Source: Phoronis australis (Eukaryota > Phoronida > Phoronidae). From it: a stretch of DNA of 64,000 nt. The stretch covers positions 82,377 to 146,376 of the forward strand of contig NMRA01000588.1 in NCBI GenBank assembly GCA_002633005.1, written 5' to 3'. Of this stretch, positions 51,595-64,000 are shown piece by piece. The notes under the pieces are model-generated. The model worked only from the letters and a program-made list of their open reading frames with translations. It was not told the DNA's origin and made no database searches. The stretch's first letter is position 1. Each line of letters begins with the position of its first letter. Position numbers and translations under genes: made by a program.

Positions 51595-52233
51595 CTACAT
51601 TCTCGTGTCACTGTTGTCGTCGGAACCAGCAGCACCGTTAGATGCCGCCACTTTCTCGTCTTTCGTCACATCAACAGGGTTGTCATATACATGGTTATTA
51701 TCCGACTTCCCTCTGTAGCTGTTCTGCACGTTAAAGCCAGTATCACTGAACTTTGAACGTCCTGGCTCCTTGTATCGGAATTTGTAGATAAGACAAGCTA
51801 TGATGAAAAATCCCAAACACGAACCAGCGGCAATACCGCCTATCATCACGTTTGTTTCGTATTTCTTCCACAGATCGTCTACAGACGGTCCCGCCAAATT
51901 AAGACCACGCTTTACGCTATAAATGTTCCCATTCATGTGAATGAGGCAGGTATAAATCCCAGAATTCGACGGCTTCACTTTCTTTACCTGCATCAGTTCC
52001 CCGTGGGCTCCTGTGACTTCTCGCGTTTCGTCAGCCCAACCCTTTGACACGCCCTCTCCATTTTTATCAGGAATGATCCAGGTAATATTGTTCGCCAATT
52101 TGTAATCCCACTGCGAGTTATTGCAGCTTAGCTCAATTGAGCTTTCATAGTTGGTCGTCCACGCCCATTTGTCGACCTCGCCCAATGCTATCCCGACGAA
52201 CAGGAGAGCCCCAGCTGCTGCTAAATACTTCAT
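51595..52233 (-). CDS. Single-Ig-domain type I membrane protein (212 aa)
   Basis: The coding region is one exon. An acceptor (TTTACGTTTCAG) at 52258 places the start ATG (52233) 24 nt into this exon, so the upstream exon is 5' UTR. Residues 1-18 are a signal peptide (MKYLAAAGALLFVGIALG). One Ig domain follows: Cys37, Trp52 and SGIYTC with Cys96, with sequons NNS and NIT between them. A transmembrane helix spans about 129-150 (IGGIAAGSCLGFFIIACLIY). A 60-residue polar tail carries two Tyr motifs, NSYRGK and HVYDNP. The layout resembles adhesion or receptor proteins of the basigin/neuroplastin kind, but the helix lacks the Glu typical of basigin. I cannot name an orthologue. Role at the cell surface is inferred. 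Confidence 0.75.
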   Translation of the reverse strand: MKYLAAAGALLFVGIALGEVDKWAWTTNYESSIELSCNNSQWDYKLANNITWIIPDKNGEGVSKGWADETREVTGAHGELMQVKKVKPSNSGIYTCLIHMNGNIYSVKRGLNLAGPSVDDLWKKYETNVMIGGIAAGSCLGFFIIACLIYKFRYKEPGRSKFSDTGFNVQNSYRGKSDNNHVYDNPVDVTKDEKVAASNGAAGSDDNSDTRM

Positions 52234-52257
52234 GTCGCACAAATGGCCAGGATCTAC

Positions 52258-54712
52258 CTGAAACGTAAATTTATACAAATGAATAAAAAACAACGACAAT
52301 TGATTTGCTTCACAGGTCGACAAAACTTAGTGACATTATTCGGGTGTGTCTGATTCATTCGATAATTATAATTAACCTTATTAATCGTTAACACAAAAAG
52401 AGTAGACCGCTGAATAATATGCAGCTGACGCTTTAATATGTATTTGTTCTCTCCGTCTGTTCTGAACCTTAAAATATTCACTTAATGGAGTTGAATAGTT
52501 GAATTAAAACATTTCTGTACATAGATTAGATATCAAGAGTGACATGTCTTAAAAAAAGTGTCACGCGATCACCTCGGCGAATACCTTTAGTCCGTGGCCG
52601 TTCAGTAAAACTACAACGTAATGGAGTTAGGGTTGAATTTAAGAAAATTACATCAATAGTTTCTCACGGAAGTATGAAGTTCCTAGGCAACCATCATTCC
52701 ACAAATGTCCATGAATACAACTGTTCTCGTTACCAAGTCGCCTTTTCCAATTTCAAAAGCTTAGGAATTCAATAAAAGAGGTGCGTAATCATGCATGTAA
52801 ACTTGCAGTTGCTGCGTTTAAACCCTTTGTCCTCTCAAAGGAGTACTTGTTGCAGACTTTTTAAGTGTTCTAAATCGAACTTCTTGAGGTTTTCACAGTT
52901 TTTACAATGCATTTAACGAATACACATAGTCATTGTGTAACTAACTGAACTGAACTACGCACGCGTTTGTGGCCACACTACAAGAGAGCAATTCCGTGAA
53001 AAGTCAACCTAGAGACAGAAAATAAAAATTGCGACAAGATTAACATTTCTGGTCTCATCTGAAAGTCCAGTCTCTCTAATTCAGGACCCATATTTGAATT
53101 CCTATAACTTTGATTTTTTTCCTAAATGGACCCATTTTTGGAGGTCACTTGACCCTAAAAACCCGATTTTTATGCGTGTTGCTAATTATTGTCATAAATA
53201 AGCTAATCATGGGTATTTCACTATATTATCAAATTTGTGCAACCACATCAAGCCTAAACTATCTAAAATTATCATGTGACCCGTAACACATCGTCGACCT
53301 CTTGGGGTCAAAGGCCAACTCTTGGATAGTGGTGCCGTTCGGTTTACGTCCGTCACAAAAAGTGCTAAAAAGTTTATGTCAAAAGTTTTCAATCAAAATT
53401 AAAGTATTTTTAGATTCTTTTTTAACTTGTTTCTCCAAACTACTGACAAAAATTTTACAGCCGAGGGATTATTTGTTAATTAAGAAAATGCGTGACAGAC
53501 GTACCTGTACGACAAGTTTGTACGTCCGTCACGTACGGTACGTCAGTCACACCCATGAAATTACAAATTTTTCAGCCAATAAAAATAAACTTAGGTCCTA
53601 TTTTCACTTTCTTATAGACGAAATTTTTCTCGCACCTAAGAACCCAAAACAATTAAATATTACAAAGACAGCTATAAAATCAAGAAGTTGCTACGGATTT
53701 AAACTAGATGCATGGAACTTTTTATATTTCAAAAGTATTTGCTGAAAAGTTGTACTTTGCAGTGTTATCTAGTTATTCTTGATAGAATTCAACTTGTTAA
53801 AATTCGACAGCTGAACCACATAAAATTTGAATAAAACAAAATGTTAATTCAATGATTTATTGATTGTTTTTGTCACTGATCTGTGTTGGTAAATCACAAG
53901 AGCAAAAGTAATCATATATAAGACCTCTTAAGGTGCTCTGGAGTTTAAATAACAAGAGACCTAAAGGAATAAATGGCATGTTGCTGTTCTCATGGAATCA
54001 ACATGTTCTTTCATCTCTGACCCGCTATACTACCAGTATGTCTTGTGTTGAAGAAGCCGATGTTGGAAATGTTTAAATGATAGCAACTTATGACCTACTT
54101 TATGAAGCATTTTTGTCACAATTTCAATGACAATAGTCACTCTTGTGTTTTTCAGTGTCATGGGTGGCTTGTATGAAATGATTTCATAGCAAGTGATTAC
54201 AACGTCTCATTTTACGTATTTTTGGCAAAACAAGAACCTTGATCTCACAATCTTCAAATATTTTTTTCTACTGATCTTCCAGAAGATTGAACCTGCGTTA
54301 AGAAACCAAAGGGAATTGTTGGAGACCAGGGTAAGAACAGATGTGACAGATGAAAAGATAGGAGAAAAATTGATACGTGGGGGAAACTATCATAGAGACC
54401 TATCAATTGATCTATCAATTATTTTCCTTGGAGGAAAAATGTTTCACAATTGATCGCAATCTCTGAATGTACGTCTGTCACGAATGGGATTGCCCAAGAG
54501 TAATTTCCAGGGAAAGTAAACTCCAGCCAGGAGCCGTAGAATTCCTGGAAAGGAACAGAGCCCTTGACATCATCGCCTTACCACGGAATGTTCAAACATG
54601 GAACCCTTACCACGGAATCTGACCTACAACCACACCTAGCTCACGAAGACTGATTTGGTATCAGTGATCGTTGTATATTTCTATAGAGGTTAAAAACATA
54701 CATAAATATTGT
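52258..54712. other. 5' flank or intron of the Ig gene; no other gene
   Basis: The region probably contains the 5' UTR intron and promoter of the Ig gene on the - strand. A 147-codon + strand frame at 53302-53745 is Lys/Phe-rich and looks like AT-rich chance. The motif ACGTCCGTCAC and variants recur from 53347 to 54481. Confidence 0.4.
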
Positions 54713-55010
54713 CTCTTGGGAAACTCGACACAATTTTAATTTATCGCTGAATTACTAGCTCTTGGTACGTTGACCTATGCCTTCTACACATCTCTAAAGA
54801 TGTGAGAGCCACAGAATTAATTTTCCTTTGCAGCCGCCTAAACATAGGCACATCCAGCAAAGAAATGTGAAATTTAATTGGTCGTTACCAAAAAAGTCAC
54901 TCCAGGTCAATTAATGATAGAAATCCTATGAAAACACAATGCCTTTGTTGCACAACGTCAGTTTTAAGTTTTAATGGCTTCAAATGTATTTCCTGGTTTA
55001 CTGATTATCT
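54713..55010. repeat. Diverged interspersed repeat, copy 2
   Basis: Same block order as 24807-25080 and 58243-58470, beginning CTCGACACAATTTTAATTTA and including CCAGCAAAGAAATGTGAAAT and CTGGTTTACTGATTA. Confidence 0.45.
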
Positions 55011-55982
55011 TACGCTATTTTCTATGAAATGAGAAAAAAGTCAGAGGCCTATCTACTTGTTTCTTGCGAAAATTTACCTCAAAACAGTTTTGCAAGAGAA
55101 AGCGCGCCATTTTCAAAGTCAAGATGGCCCCACTGCATTTCATTAGATGGTAATTATGTTATATTGTTAGGATTGTGGAAAAGTGTTATTAAGGAATTTT
55201 TTCTTCTTTATTAAAACTAAATTTGCCGTTTTATCACATATTAAGGTATAGCATGAATACACGCACAGTTATGCTTGTGCCTATTCTTATGATTAGTATG
55301 ACGTCTTAAGGAAATTATTTAACTCTTTTGTAACTCAAAACTAACATTTTTCAAACTAAGTAAACTGTTATGTGAAATCAAAAATAATATTCAAACGTTC
55401 CATAAATTGATCCAGTATCGTAAAACAACGACGTCTTTTCGACTTTCTAGCGGCATGGTTTTGGATTAGAAGTATTAATTTTATGACTTGTGATACCTGT
55501 GTTGTAAATTAACACAAGCGATCCAATGCTTGAGCAAGAAGCCGTATTCTACACTGACGATATAAATGCAGCAGTGGTAAAGACGCCATGGCATAACAAT
55601 GAGATGACCCCCATAGAGAGAATGTCATGCATGCTATATGAAAGATCTGTGAAGAGATGTAATGCGGTGCACACTCGACTTATGCTCTGTACATCGAAAG
55701 AACGTAAGCTAATATGTAAACAAGTGAATTGTTTGTTCACTGGGGCGATGCAGCAAACGTTACATACAGACTGTTCCTTCACATTCTGCAAATGAAATGG
55801 AGGTTCATAATGAATAGTGTGACTTATGGGTTTGGGTGGAAATATGACGGTGTTACGTAATTCTTGTGGCAATGCTCATTTATATTAGACAAAGAAACGC
55901 TAATCACAAAAGCCATGACGATTACATTACGAATGATTGGTTTGTTTTCTTTTCATAAATCTTTATGGTCCTCCAATTGTGG

Positions 55983-56043
55983 AGTAAGACACAGGCAAGA
56001 GGGAATAAGACACAGGCAAGAGGGAATAAGACACAGACAAGAG
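55983..56043. repeat. 20-bp tandem repeat next to an assembly gap
   Basis: Three units of AATAAGACACAGGCAAGAGG lie directly before a G-rich stretch and the single N at 56056. The gap suggests a collapsed, longer array. Confidence 0.8.
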
Positions 56044-56056
56044 GGGGGTGGGGGGN

Positions 56057-58242
56057 TCTTCTAGAAATGTTCAGCTACTTTTATAACATGGCCCAGATGT
56101 CTGTTCTGTGTTTGGTGCTCCCCTCTCAACGATCCTATCTTTGGCCCAACACCCTGTATTAAACTAAGCAAATGTGGATTTCGTGCATTTCACAATGATT
56201 GTTGCCAGTTTGTCTTTTCAAATGTACTGTCATGTAGAGAGGGGATTACTAGGTCACCAACCATAGAATGTTAATTGATAGGTTTAAAATATTTCGCAAA
56301 ATTTAGAAAGAACAGGGCTGTATTTTTATTTTAAAATGATTAAATGTATGCAATATGTCTCACAACGAGGAACCCAGCTTAAATTCTCGTACCGAGCATG
56401 CATTATAGGCTATTACGCCCGTCACACTGATACACGACTGAAGAAATTGGATCAACCAGAGAACAAGAGAAATGATGAGAAAATAATAAATCTCCGTAAT
56501 TCATTATAGTATACGACGCATTTCGCCGCTGTTTAGCTGTCTGTGTTGAGTAGTTCATCGAAGCACTTACGTGTTCCGTAACGTCAACACCCTCGTCTGC
56601 TCCATTGTTGCTGGCGGCATACTCAAGTTACAGTCAATGCATGCGCGATTTTCGAATCCGAAATTTTAGGGTTGGCCAACCTTAATAAACCCTGAAACAT
56701 TTTCTTAAGTCGTTGATAGTTTTGATGTTCTTGTTGGTAATATCACGGTAAGGTGTATGATGATACCGACTTAAAAGGTACGATTTGATTCATCGTTTTT
56801 AACCAGATTGAAAACAGGGCGTAATGCATTTTTGAAAAACGGCAAAACAATGTCACTGCTGCCAACTGATCCTGTAACAGTTCAGCAAGTCCATTGTCCT
56901 GATGCTTTGTACTCTCGAGGCAGCCTGACAATTTAACAATAAATCCGGTCCACTACTAAGCCACCATTTTGAAATTATGAACTCTCCAAAATACCTTTAA
57001 ACCGCCTTTATATAAATAGAAGTTCGATCCGTACAGATATCAAATAAAGCCTGGTTGAAATCGTTGAAGTTTTTCGGTAAATTTAATTACTCGGGCAAAA
57101 CGGTAGCATTTCGTCACGAATGATATTTTTTTCCGTTTGGTTGAAACAGAACTAGCGATCTATGCTTCAAAGTACGCAACCAAGATGCTCGTTTCATACT
57201 CCAGGCGCTACCTGTGTTGAAAACGGCGAAACTAAGTACACAGATTTGTCGGAATTGTCTAAACACATAAAAGTAAACGACATAACTTCCCCGAATTACC
57301 ACAAACTCACCTACTACAAGCGGTCTGATTATTCCGTCTTCCTCAGTGGCGAGGTCAGTGGGCGACTGTCAAAATGTCCTATCACCTGTTTACCTGCCAG
57401 TCCCGCCGGGGGGTCGCCTATATTTTTGAAGGGGCAGCTGTAGAATTACAATACCTACCTATTTAGAGAGTGAATTCGAAAAAGTTACCCAATTATGAGG
57501 ACCTTCCGTAAAAACAGTCACCCTTTCACAGCGGTTTGTTCCAGAGCCACCTCCCATCTCACAAGTTAATTCCATAAAAAAATTGCCCTTGATAAGAGCG
57601 GTTTAGGACATATGAATCTTTTAAATGTTTCAGCCTGAAACAGTTCAGCACAAAGTGGTGTCAAAATGAGTAGATCAACTCAAATTATCTATGGCTATAG
57701 CTATGCAACAACTTCACTAGCATTATGTAGCTGTCGTGAAAGGAACCCTCTTAGACGGTCTCACTAGCTCCGAGCTAGTCCCGAAGTGAACGGACCGTTT
57801 TGTAGGGGATTTTATGCTTTGTCGCCGGGAATTTTGTAAAGGCACTTTTTCGAAGAGAACCATGTTACCCTCCCGAGTGTGGAAGAATTTCGCCAAAAAG
57901 CAAGGTCATGCACGGCCACGCATCACGCGAGTGTTCGCGAGTGCAGCTCGGAAAAGTTATTTGCGTACCCCAGACAAATGTTGTCCCACACTGAAGTGAT
58001 TGATCGCTGACGTTGAACTGTTGAATTAAGAGACAAAATTAATTGTTTCTGTACCATGCTTCACGAGATGTCTTGAGTCGATGGAAGACCCAATATACCG
58101 TTTCTTCTACTCCCCCGGTAAATCTCATTGTGCAAACATCGAACTTTAGATCAAGGTCAGATAAATATTCGAAGGTCAGGCGACTACACCTGCATGTAGC
58201 AGTGACGAATATATTATTTTCTGTCGTGCCGGCGCATATGAG
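56057..58242. other. No gene recognised
   Basis: Open frames of 60-93 codons without domain features on both strands. Confidence 0.4.
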
Positions 58243-58470
58243 CTTTCGAAACAGTTTTAATTTATCGTTGAATATATTAGATTGTGATGATGTTGCCGGC
58301 TGAATTTCCGTTACAACCGTGACTAAACTGTGACACCTCCAGCAAAAATGTGAAATTTATACGAATTCCTGAAACCTCATTAGCGAATTTACCTGATATT
58401 CATCAGAAAGACGTAGCGTTGTTTATTAATTGCTGGTTTCAACGGATTTTTGTGGTTATTTCATATGATC
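58243..58470. repeat. Diverged interspersed repeat, copy 3
   Basis: Blocks CAGTTTTAATTTATCGTTGA, CCTCCAGCAAAAATGTGAAA and a TGCTGGTTTCAACGG-like end occur in the same order as in the other two copies. Confidence 0.45.
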
Positions 58471-60815
58471 ACAAACTGAAATTTTGTACTTTGGCACTAG
58501 TTACCAAATTTTCAGTTGTACAGTAATAATAACGAAAACATATGGACCTCATTCCAAGATGACTGCCGAGAGAAACGACGATGGATTGAGTGATGGTCTC
58601 AGAGATCTTGTACCAACCTTAGTTAATCATCTGCAGTTGGATAGAATGCGCAGAGAACGTTCACTCACTGAAATCTCCAAAACTAAGTCAGTCAATGATT
58701 AACCATAACTCAGTCGAAATACTATTTCATTTTTTGTTATTTTCGAAGTTCGTTTGACAAATAATACCAGTCAACACAGCGTTGAATACTTGAAAACAAT
58801 GCGAGGTTTAGGAATTGGATACTGTTTTCACCTGACGCCAACGATCGTACTGCGGTGTATCAAATCAATCCTGCAGGCCACCGTGAGCCGATTTTTGACA
58901 AGGAGTACGAAAACCTATGAGTAAATTCTTGAGAGTTGAGAGTAACCGAAGGGACATCTTATGTATATGGAGTCTCATAAGTTTGTCGCGATTTCTGCAT
59001 CTCATGGTAGTAATGCCAGTTCTTCAGATGTAGGCCCTAGTGACGATTTATGTCCACTGACCCCGCGCTCAAACAAAGATTTGAAAGTACAATTGCATGA
59101 TTGTGGTACTCTTTGTTCATCAATATTGGGGATTATTAGTAGCACACATTTTTAATTCAAACTTTTCTCCAATTACTGTTCATAGAATTAGGACTGAAAA
59201 CACTAGACATCAAAAGAGACAAAACAGAACATGATTTTTTGTAAGATTTGCATTAAAAAGCGCCTTTTTGAGGAAATTTTAAACTTTTCGTGAATTTTCC
59301 CGTAAATTGACATGCACAACTCCTCGCGACGGAGACCATTATAAAGATTGTTTCGGAGCCCAGAAAATCTTCCCCTTCGAACTAAGACAGCTTGAGAATA
59401 ATGAATCACTTTAACACGACAACTGAAGACACCGCCCATCAGTTACGTCACAGATCGTGGTACACTGCGTAACGTTACCAACTCTTCTTCATTCAAAACT
59501 TAGTGTGTTGCGGCGTAATCCAAAGCGCAAGTCGTTAGTAGAAATCCAAACATGCTACCAACACAAAAAATCACACTAGATACGACCCGGGCAGGATGTG
59601 GACCTATGGAACAGTTAATTTAACAAAGTGCATACAGAAAGAAAAAGCAGATTACGTTTATTGACATTATGTAAACTACGTCAAGTAAAACACAGTGTAC
59701 GAGATCTCTGAAAGGTGTAAGTGAAACCGCTATCAGAGACTACCTGAGCAGGCTAATACTAAACAATAAATTTAAAGGAAAAGTATAAACAACATGAAAC
59801 AATCTAAGACAAGTGAAGGTAGGCCACAATTTATTAAGTCGCTGAATATTTTCACCTGTTTTGAGTGATAAAGCGAAGGCGAGGGCACGTCGTTTAGCGC
59901 AGTAGAAAGAATCTTTAGATAAAACTCATCGTGACCAAATGATAAGGGGAAAGTTATCAGTTTGAAATTGCAGTGTCACCGAAGACACACCCGGAACGCA
60001 AATCTATTGAACTTAAATAAAATATGTCGTGCACTGGTGTCAGCATTAGTCAGTCGCACGACTGCGGAATCTAACTCCTCCGGGCCATCACACCGAGGGT
60101 TGCTTGAATACACTGCACATGCAGTAAGCTTACAAGCCAAGACCACAGGCGGAGAAAACGTAAGGAAAAAGTAAAATAATAGGTTCAGGCCTGCGCCTGA
60201 CACATTTTGAAAACTGAGCCTCACTATTTAAAGAAAACAAACGCCCACTGCATAGCTTATTTAGCGAAATTCTTCAAAAAGCTGACACAAAGTTATCTAT
60301 CAAGGTAACTTTTTAGCAGTCATAATGGCTTTGTAACTTAGCAACTATCTTCTTTTATGACCTAAACTGATTAAGAACGCATATCCAAAGGCAAGTGGTT
60401 TTCTGCTGGGCCACGCGATCATCCCGGCGGCCTCCCGGTCGTTGTCAACCGCCACCAACACCCCCCCTCCCCGACCGAGTATAGCCAACAGCGTCACTGG
60501 ACGCCCACCACTTAGGCAACTTTCTGAAAATAAAAAAACTACATCATATCACCTCTCAAACTCTCACTTCTACTTGTTGGCCTGACAAAAATAAAATATC
60601 TCATAAACAAACCACGGGAAAGACAACGGGGCTTTGAAAAGCCGCGACGTGGTGTAGCAGACAGTGTGACTTCGATGAGACAGGTGCATTCGTGCGTTCT
60701 GCAGTCACAATTAAGACTCGTGTGACGAAAGCTGATGTGCTCACGTGCTCCACTGGTAACTCCTGACAATATCTTGGGAAGGCTTGTGTGATCTCACTTT
60801 TCTCGCAAGACACTA
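58471..60815. other. No gene recognised
   Basis: A short frame starting at 58559 (MTAERNDDGLSDGLRDLV…) has a helix-like, charged composition but no domain or splice context. The rest shows nothing supportable. Confidence 0.35.
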
Positions 60816-60974
60816 CATGGGCGGATCCAGGATTTTGAGTTGGGGGGGGGGCAGGGCAGAGTATTAGCCAGGATTTTGCCTGTCAGACATTGGCACTCCC
60901 GAACTGACCAATGGAATCTTGGAGAATTTTAGGGGGGGCCATGGCCCCCTTGGCCCCCCTCTAAATCCGCCACT
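60816..60974. mobile_element. CAGTGGCGGAT MITE, copy 3 (5-bp TSD CACTA)
   Basis: Opposite orientation to the 19005 copy and nearly colinear with it over its whole length. It starts CATGGGCGGATCCAGG, ends CTAAATCCGCCACTA, and is flanked by exact CACTA repeats. It lies about 100 bp beyond the 3' end of the thioesterase gene. Confidence 0.75.
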
Positions 60975-61080
60975 ACACTAGAATTGCTCTTGGGAGAGTA
61001 ACCCAAATCTTTCCGTCTGAGGTAACTCGAGACAACTCAGTGTAGGAAGAATCATGCTATATACAGGCGCCATCCATACT

Positions 61081-63206
61081 TCAGTTAATTCCACCAGCTT
61101 CGTAATGCCTTTTACCATTCAAGAATAACATGGATTCTGTAAAAAACAACAAAAACAGTATCATACGAATGAACGTAGATCTCTTGAGAAATTCCTTCTT
61201 TCGTAAAAATGTCTTTGCACCGCCTAGCTGATTTAAGGAATAATTTAGACTTGGAACGAAGACAAATAGCCCATCCATTATAAGAAAGATTGAACGCCAC
61301 ATCTAATGGGAATTCTTTTCAAAACAAAAACTCATTGGTTTTTATCTCCAGACACGTTGATACTACTACTAGTTATACATGCCGATCACTGCAAACAATT
61401 CACGTATTATACTTTGCAAACACTGCACCCGATAAAACGCGCATTTATGAGTTGGTAGATATGCGACTCCAAACGCATTCAAACAATTGCAGAGTAGAAA
61501 ATGCAAAGAATTTAGCAATCGAAAATGTGTCTACTTCGATTAAGTAATGAAACAGGAGCACCTGAGACGTGCTCATTTAGTGGTCTAGAAGTGTCATACA
61601 GTGCATATATGATCTACGAGTAAACAGCAATTTTACCTGCGTACGATTTGGGCATGACTTTTGGTACTGGAACATCACGTGTCGTAAACGTGAAGTGAAA
61701 TACGTTTGTCACTTCGTACACACCTGTCGTGGGCTGGACGACCTCAGCATAGACCATCACTTGCATGTTATACCCGTCTGTATACACCACCTGGTGAGAA
61801 AAAGGGGACGCTGTGATTTCTGAAGGCCGACCGACTAAACTTCTAAACGTAGTCAGTGTTGGAAGAGACTTCATTGACCCTCGGTTTCAGGAAATTTACA
61901 TGAACGCGACGTCAGAAGTGAATTTTCCTGTTGTGGGGTTATTCTACACGTTTTGAACACAAGAGGACGTTGTTGGATTGGGGCGAAAGAAACAATGTCT
62001 GACTGTATTGTACACGTTCGTTTCACTTCCTCACTTCCACGTTTTAGAAATGATTACCAAAGCACATTGTTATAGTCTACTGCTCACAACTACTAAAATG
62101 CCTTTTCACGGTTAACTGAAGCAGGCTATAAGTCCATGTGCCCTTAGTAAAATCTGAGATCAAGAGAAATTCATATCCGTACTGATCCAGTTTACCTGTG
62201 AGGATAGATAGAGAAGGGAACCAATGTCCACCGGCTTCCCGAATAGAATATCATCCACGGCAACACAAAATGGTCGAGATTTGCTGAAATGAAAACAAAA
62301 TTCACAGACGCACTGAACGTGCTTCAGTTCTAAAGCAATAATCTCATGGCATACCAGATTTAAAAATTTTGATGGCAAGATAGGTGAAAATTTTAAGAAT
62401 TTTTAGTGGCAGAAACAATATTAGAGTTGTGTGATATTTTTAGGCAACTTACCTATATCACCTTGGCCAGGATGATTAAATTAAAGATAAAACTCGATCT
62501 TGATGTACAACTGACCAATAAAATCTCCAACAGGATTATCTCGCTGCTATGTCTAAAATGTTACTTAAGGTGGCATGAATACGCTCTTGGTGAACATAAA
62601 AACAAAGTAAGGAGTCTTGCAAAATGCACCAGACATATAATGCAGCAAATGCTGACCGCATAGTGTAACTGTCCGCAAACTGAACATTGTCACGCATACC
62701 TGTGCACCAGTGCAGTCGCCCAGGCTAATTCAGTTGCTTTCCTCATCAAAAATCCTCCAAATACTTTATTGTACAGATTTCTCTCCTGTAAGTAGTTTGA
62801 AATGCATGGATTATTAAATGAGTTCCAGCAAACAATCAGCCAGGTTTCATAAGCATATTATTTCAATTGCAAACTAATAAAAGGACAACAAGATTCCCCA
62901 TGCTGTCACCCGAGAGTGATTCAATGGCACCTGGCTTCTTGTCACACAACCCTAGTTATTCAAAATTCTGACTACACTCATTATCCCAACATAGAACACC
63001 CTTTCATAAAACTCGCAACATTGTCAATTGTGGAGTCAAATTAACCCGACTGATTTTGAAATTATGATTTATACGCGACCAGTCAATGCCAACATGGAGA
63101 AAAGAAAAAAAATACCTGAGGAAAACAGATTATGACATTTTTTAGTTTTGTATCTTCCATCCAGACACTGCCCTCTGGTTTCACACGCACTTTAAACGAA
63201 CCAGAG
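61081..63206 (-). CDS. ACOT9-like: ACOT9-like acyl-CoA thioesterase, last five exons
   Basis: Exons on the - strand: 63206-63116, 62785-62700, 62283-62196, 61790-61637 and 61136-61081 (stop at 61081). Phases join cleanly, giving a 157-codon C-terminal part. The peptide follows human ACOT9 closely: SVWMEDTKLKNVIICFPQ, ERNLYNKVFGGFLMRKATEL, RPFCVAVDDILFGKPVDIGS, VTNVFHFTF, then PKSYAESMLFLNGKRH. This is the second hotdog domain; it hydrolyses acyl-CoA to free acid and CoA, and ACOT9 in vertebrates is mitochondrial. The N-terminal exons (targeting peptide, first hotdog domain) were not found up to 64000 and should lie upstream. The C-terminus after GKRH is shorter than in human ACOT9. Confidence 0.88.
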
Positions 63207-64000
63207 CTGAAACAAGAAAGAATAGCCTATTTTGCCTCATACATCTTTGCCATCAGACGTTTGACAGCGACAGGCACACTCGCACATACAACATGTGTGA
63301 TATGGAAAAAATGAGATCATCAGAATGACAGGAAGCTATAAGATGTTAACACGAAGACCGAAATATACCAGTTTCAGTTGTCCTTTTTAGAACAAAGGTA
63401 TGTTTGATCCTTCATGAGCTCAAGATCTATATCCCCAGTGTACTTTTTCAAAGTGTTTCTGTTTAGTGCATTTTCCAGTGCAGAGCTGAGTTGTGTTCCG
63501 CAAGTTAGTCACCTTCACATTCTGACTTGCGGATTTTTGTATTCTGAGTCCGCATACGCCAAGAACAGACAGGGCTTACGACAAAAAAGAGAAACAATTT
63601 CCAGGTGATGTATTGTCCAACAAATAAATAGGCTTGTGTGATAGAAATATCTTTTGTGTTGTAAAATTTAACTGAAATATACGTTTTTGCATGAATAAAA
63701 TCAAAATAAAAATAAAAAGGATACAAAAAAGAGGAAACCAGAAATCACATAAGAGGAAATCGAAACCAAAAGAAGAAATCCTCTTATAAGAGGAAAATTC
63801 CAAGCCCTGAACAGAAGATATTAACATTTACTCTCTACGACTTTTGCTCCCCTTTGAAAACATGGTTCAGGTTTCGTGTGATCCAAGAAGCTCCAACTTT
63901 GGGGAAAATACCGCTGACATTAACCCCCATCGTCTATCTCCTTAAACTTACCGCGATTCATTCAAAATACCAATGGAGGTGAAACTTGCTTTGAGAAAAC
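63207..64000 (-). other. Upstream intron region of the thioesterase gene
   Basis: Expected to be intronic, with further 5' exons possible. A weak - strand donor-like site (TCGCG|GTAAGT) at about 63952 follows an open stretch from the window edge, but the peptide (KASFTSIGILNESR) cannot be matched with confidence. Confidence 0.3.

Noticed and set aside
53302-53745. 147-codon + strand frame
   Set aside because: Lys/Phe/Ile-rich with no domain, no splice context and AT-rich composition; most likely chance.
57162-57443. 93-codon + strand frame with Cys, Ser and Thr
   Set aside because: No recognisable domain, no splice sites, and nothing on either strand to support it.
1-64000. CRISPR arrays, operons, riboswitches, bacterial-type systems
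   Set aside because: The sequence is intron-bearing animal DNA; the direct repeats present are minisatellites or transposon ends.

Overview
The window is animal nuclear DNA. It has small exons with GT-AG boundaries and long introns, about 38-40% GC by eye, microsatellites, tRNA-derived SINE heads and many DNA-transposon remnants. The readable genes are an arylacetamide-deacetylase-like lipase, a three-domain laccase, an ACOT9-like acyl-CoA thioesterase and a single-Ig membrane protein. Together they suggest a marine invertebrate, perhaps a hemichordate- or amphioxus-like deuterostome. That placement is inference; no rRNA or mitochondrial marker is present. Two single-N assembly gaps occur, at 29241 and 56056.

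Layout. 1-12.4 kb is gene-poor: transposon relics (a THAP-bearing TTAA element at 4097-5252, small MITEs, two SINE heads) and one weak two-exon candidate at 8531-9388. 12.5-19.9 kb (+) holds a complete seven-exon AADAC-like esterase (403 aa, phases consistent, catalytic triad present). 23.2-33.2 kb (-) holds a complete nine-exon laccase-type multicopper oxidase (795 aa), convergent with the esterase. All copper ligands are in place. The protein also has a roughly 150-residue Met/His-rich insertion and a hydrophobic C-terminus. 35-48 kb is a transposon graveyard: Kolobok-like TTAA elements, 5-bp-TSD MITEs, a mariner relic and a 458-bp TIR element. 51.6-52.3 kb (-) holds a 212-aa single-Ig membrane protein coded in one exon. 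61.1-63.2 kb (-) holds the last five coding exons of an ACOT9-like thioesterase; its 5' part lies beyond the right edge or was not recognised.

The genes do not form an obvious pathway. The most notable item is the laccase: its Met/His-rich insert lies at the start of cupredoxin domain 3, roughly where bacterial CueO carries its methionine-rich copper-binding insert. This suggests copper handling by a membrane-attached animal oxidase. The other signal of interest is the transposon record: one TTAA/THAP family with five copies, one MITE family with four exact 5-bp target-site duplications, and a 227-bp inverted repeat beside a laccase splice acceptor.
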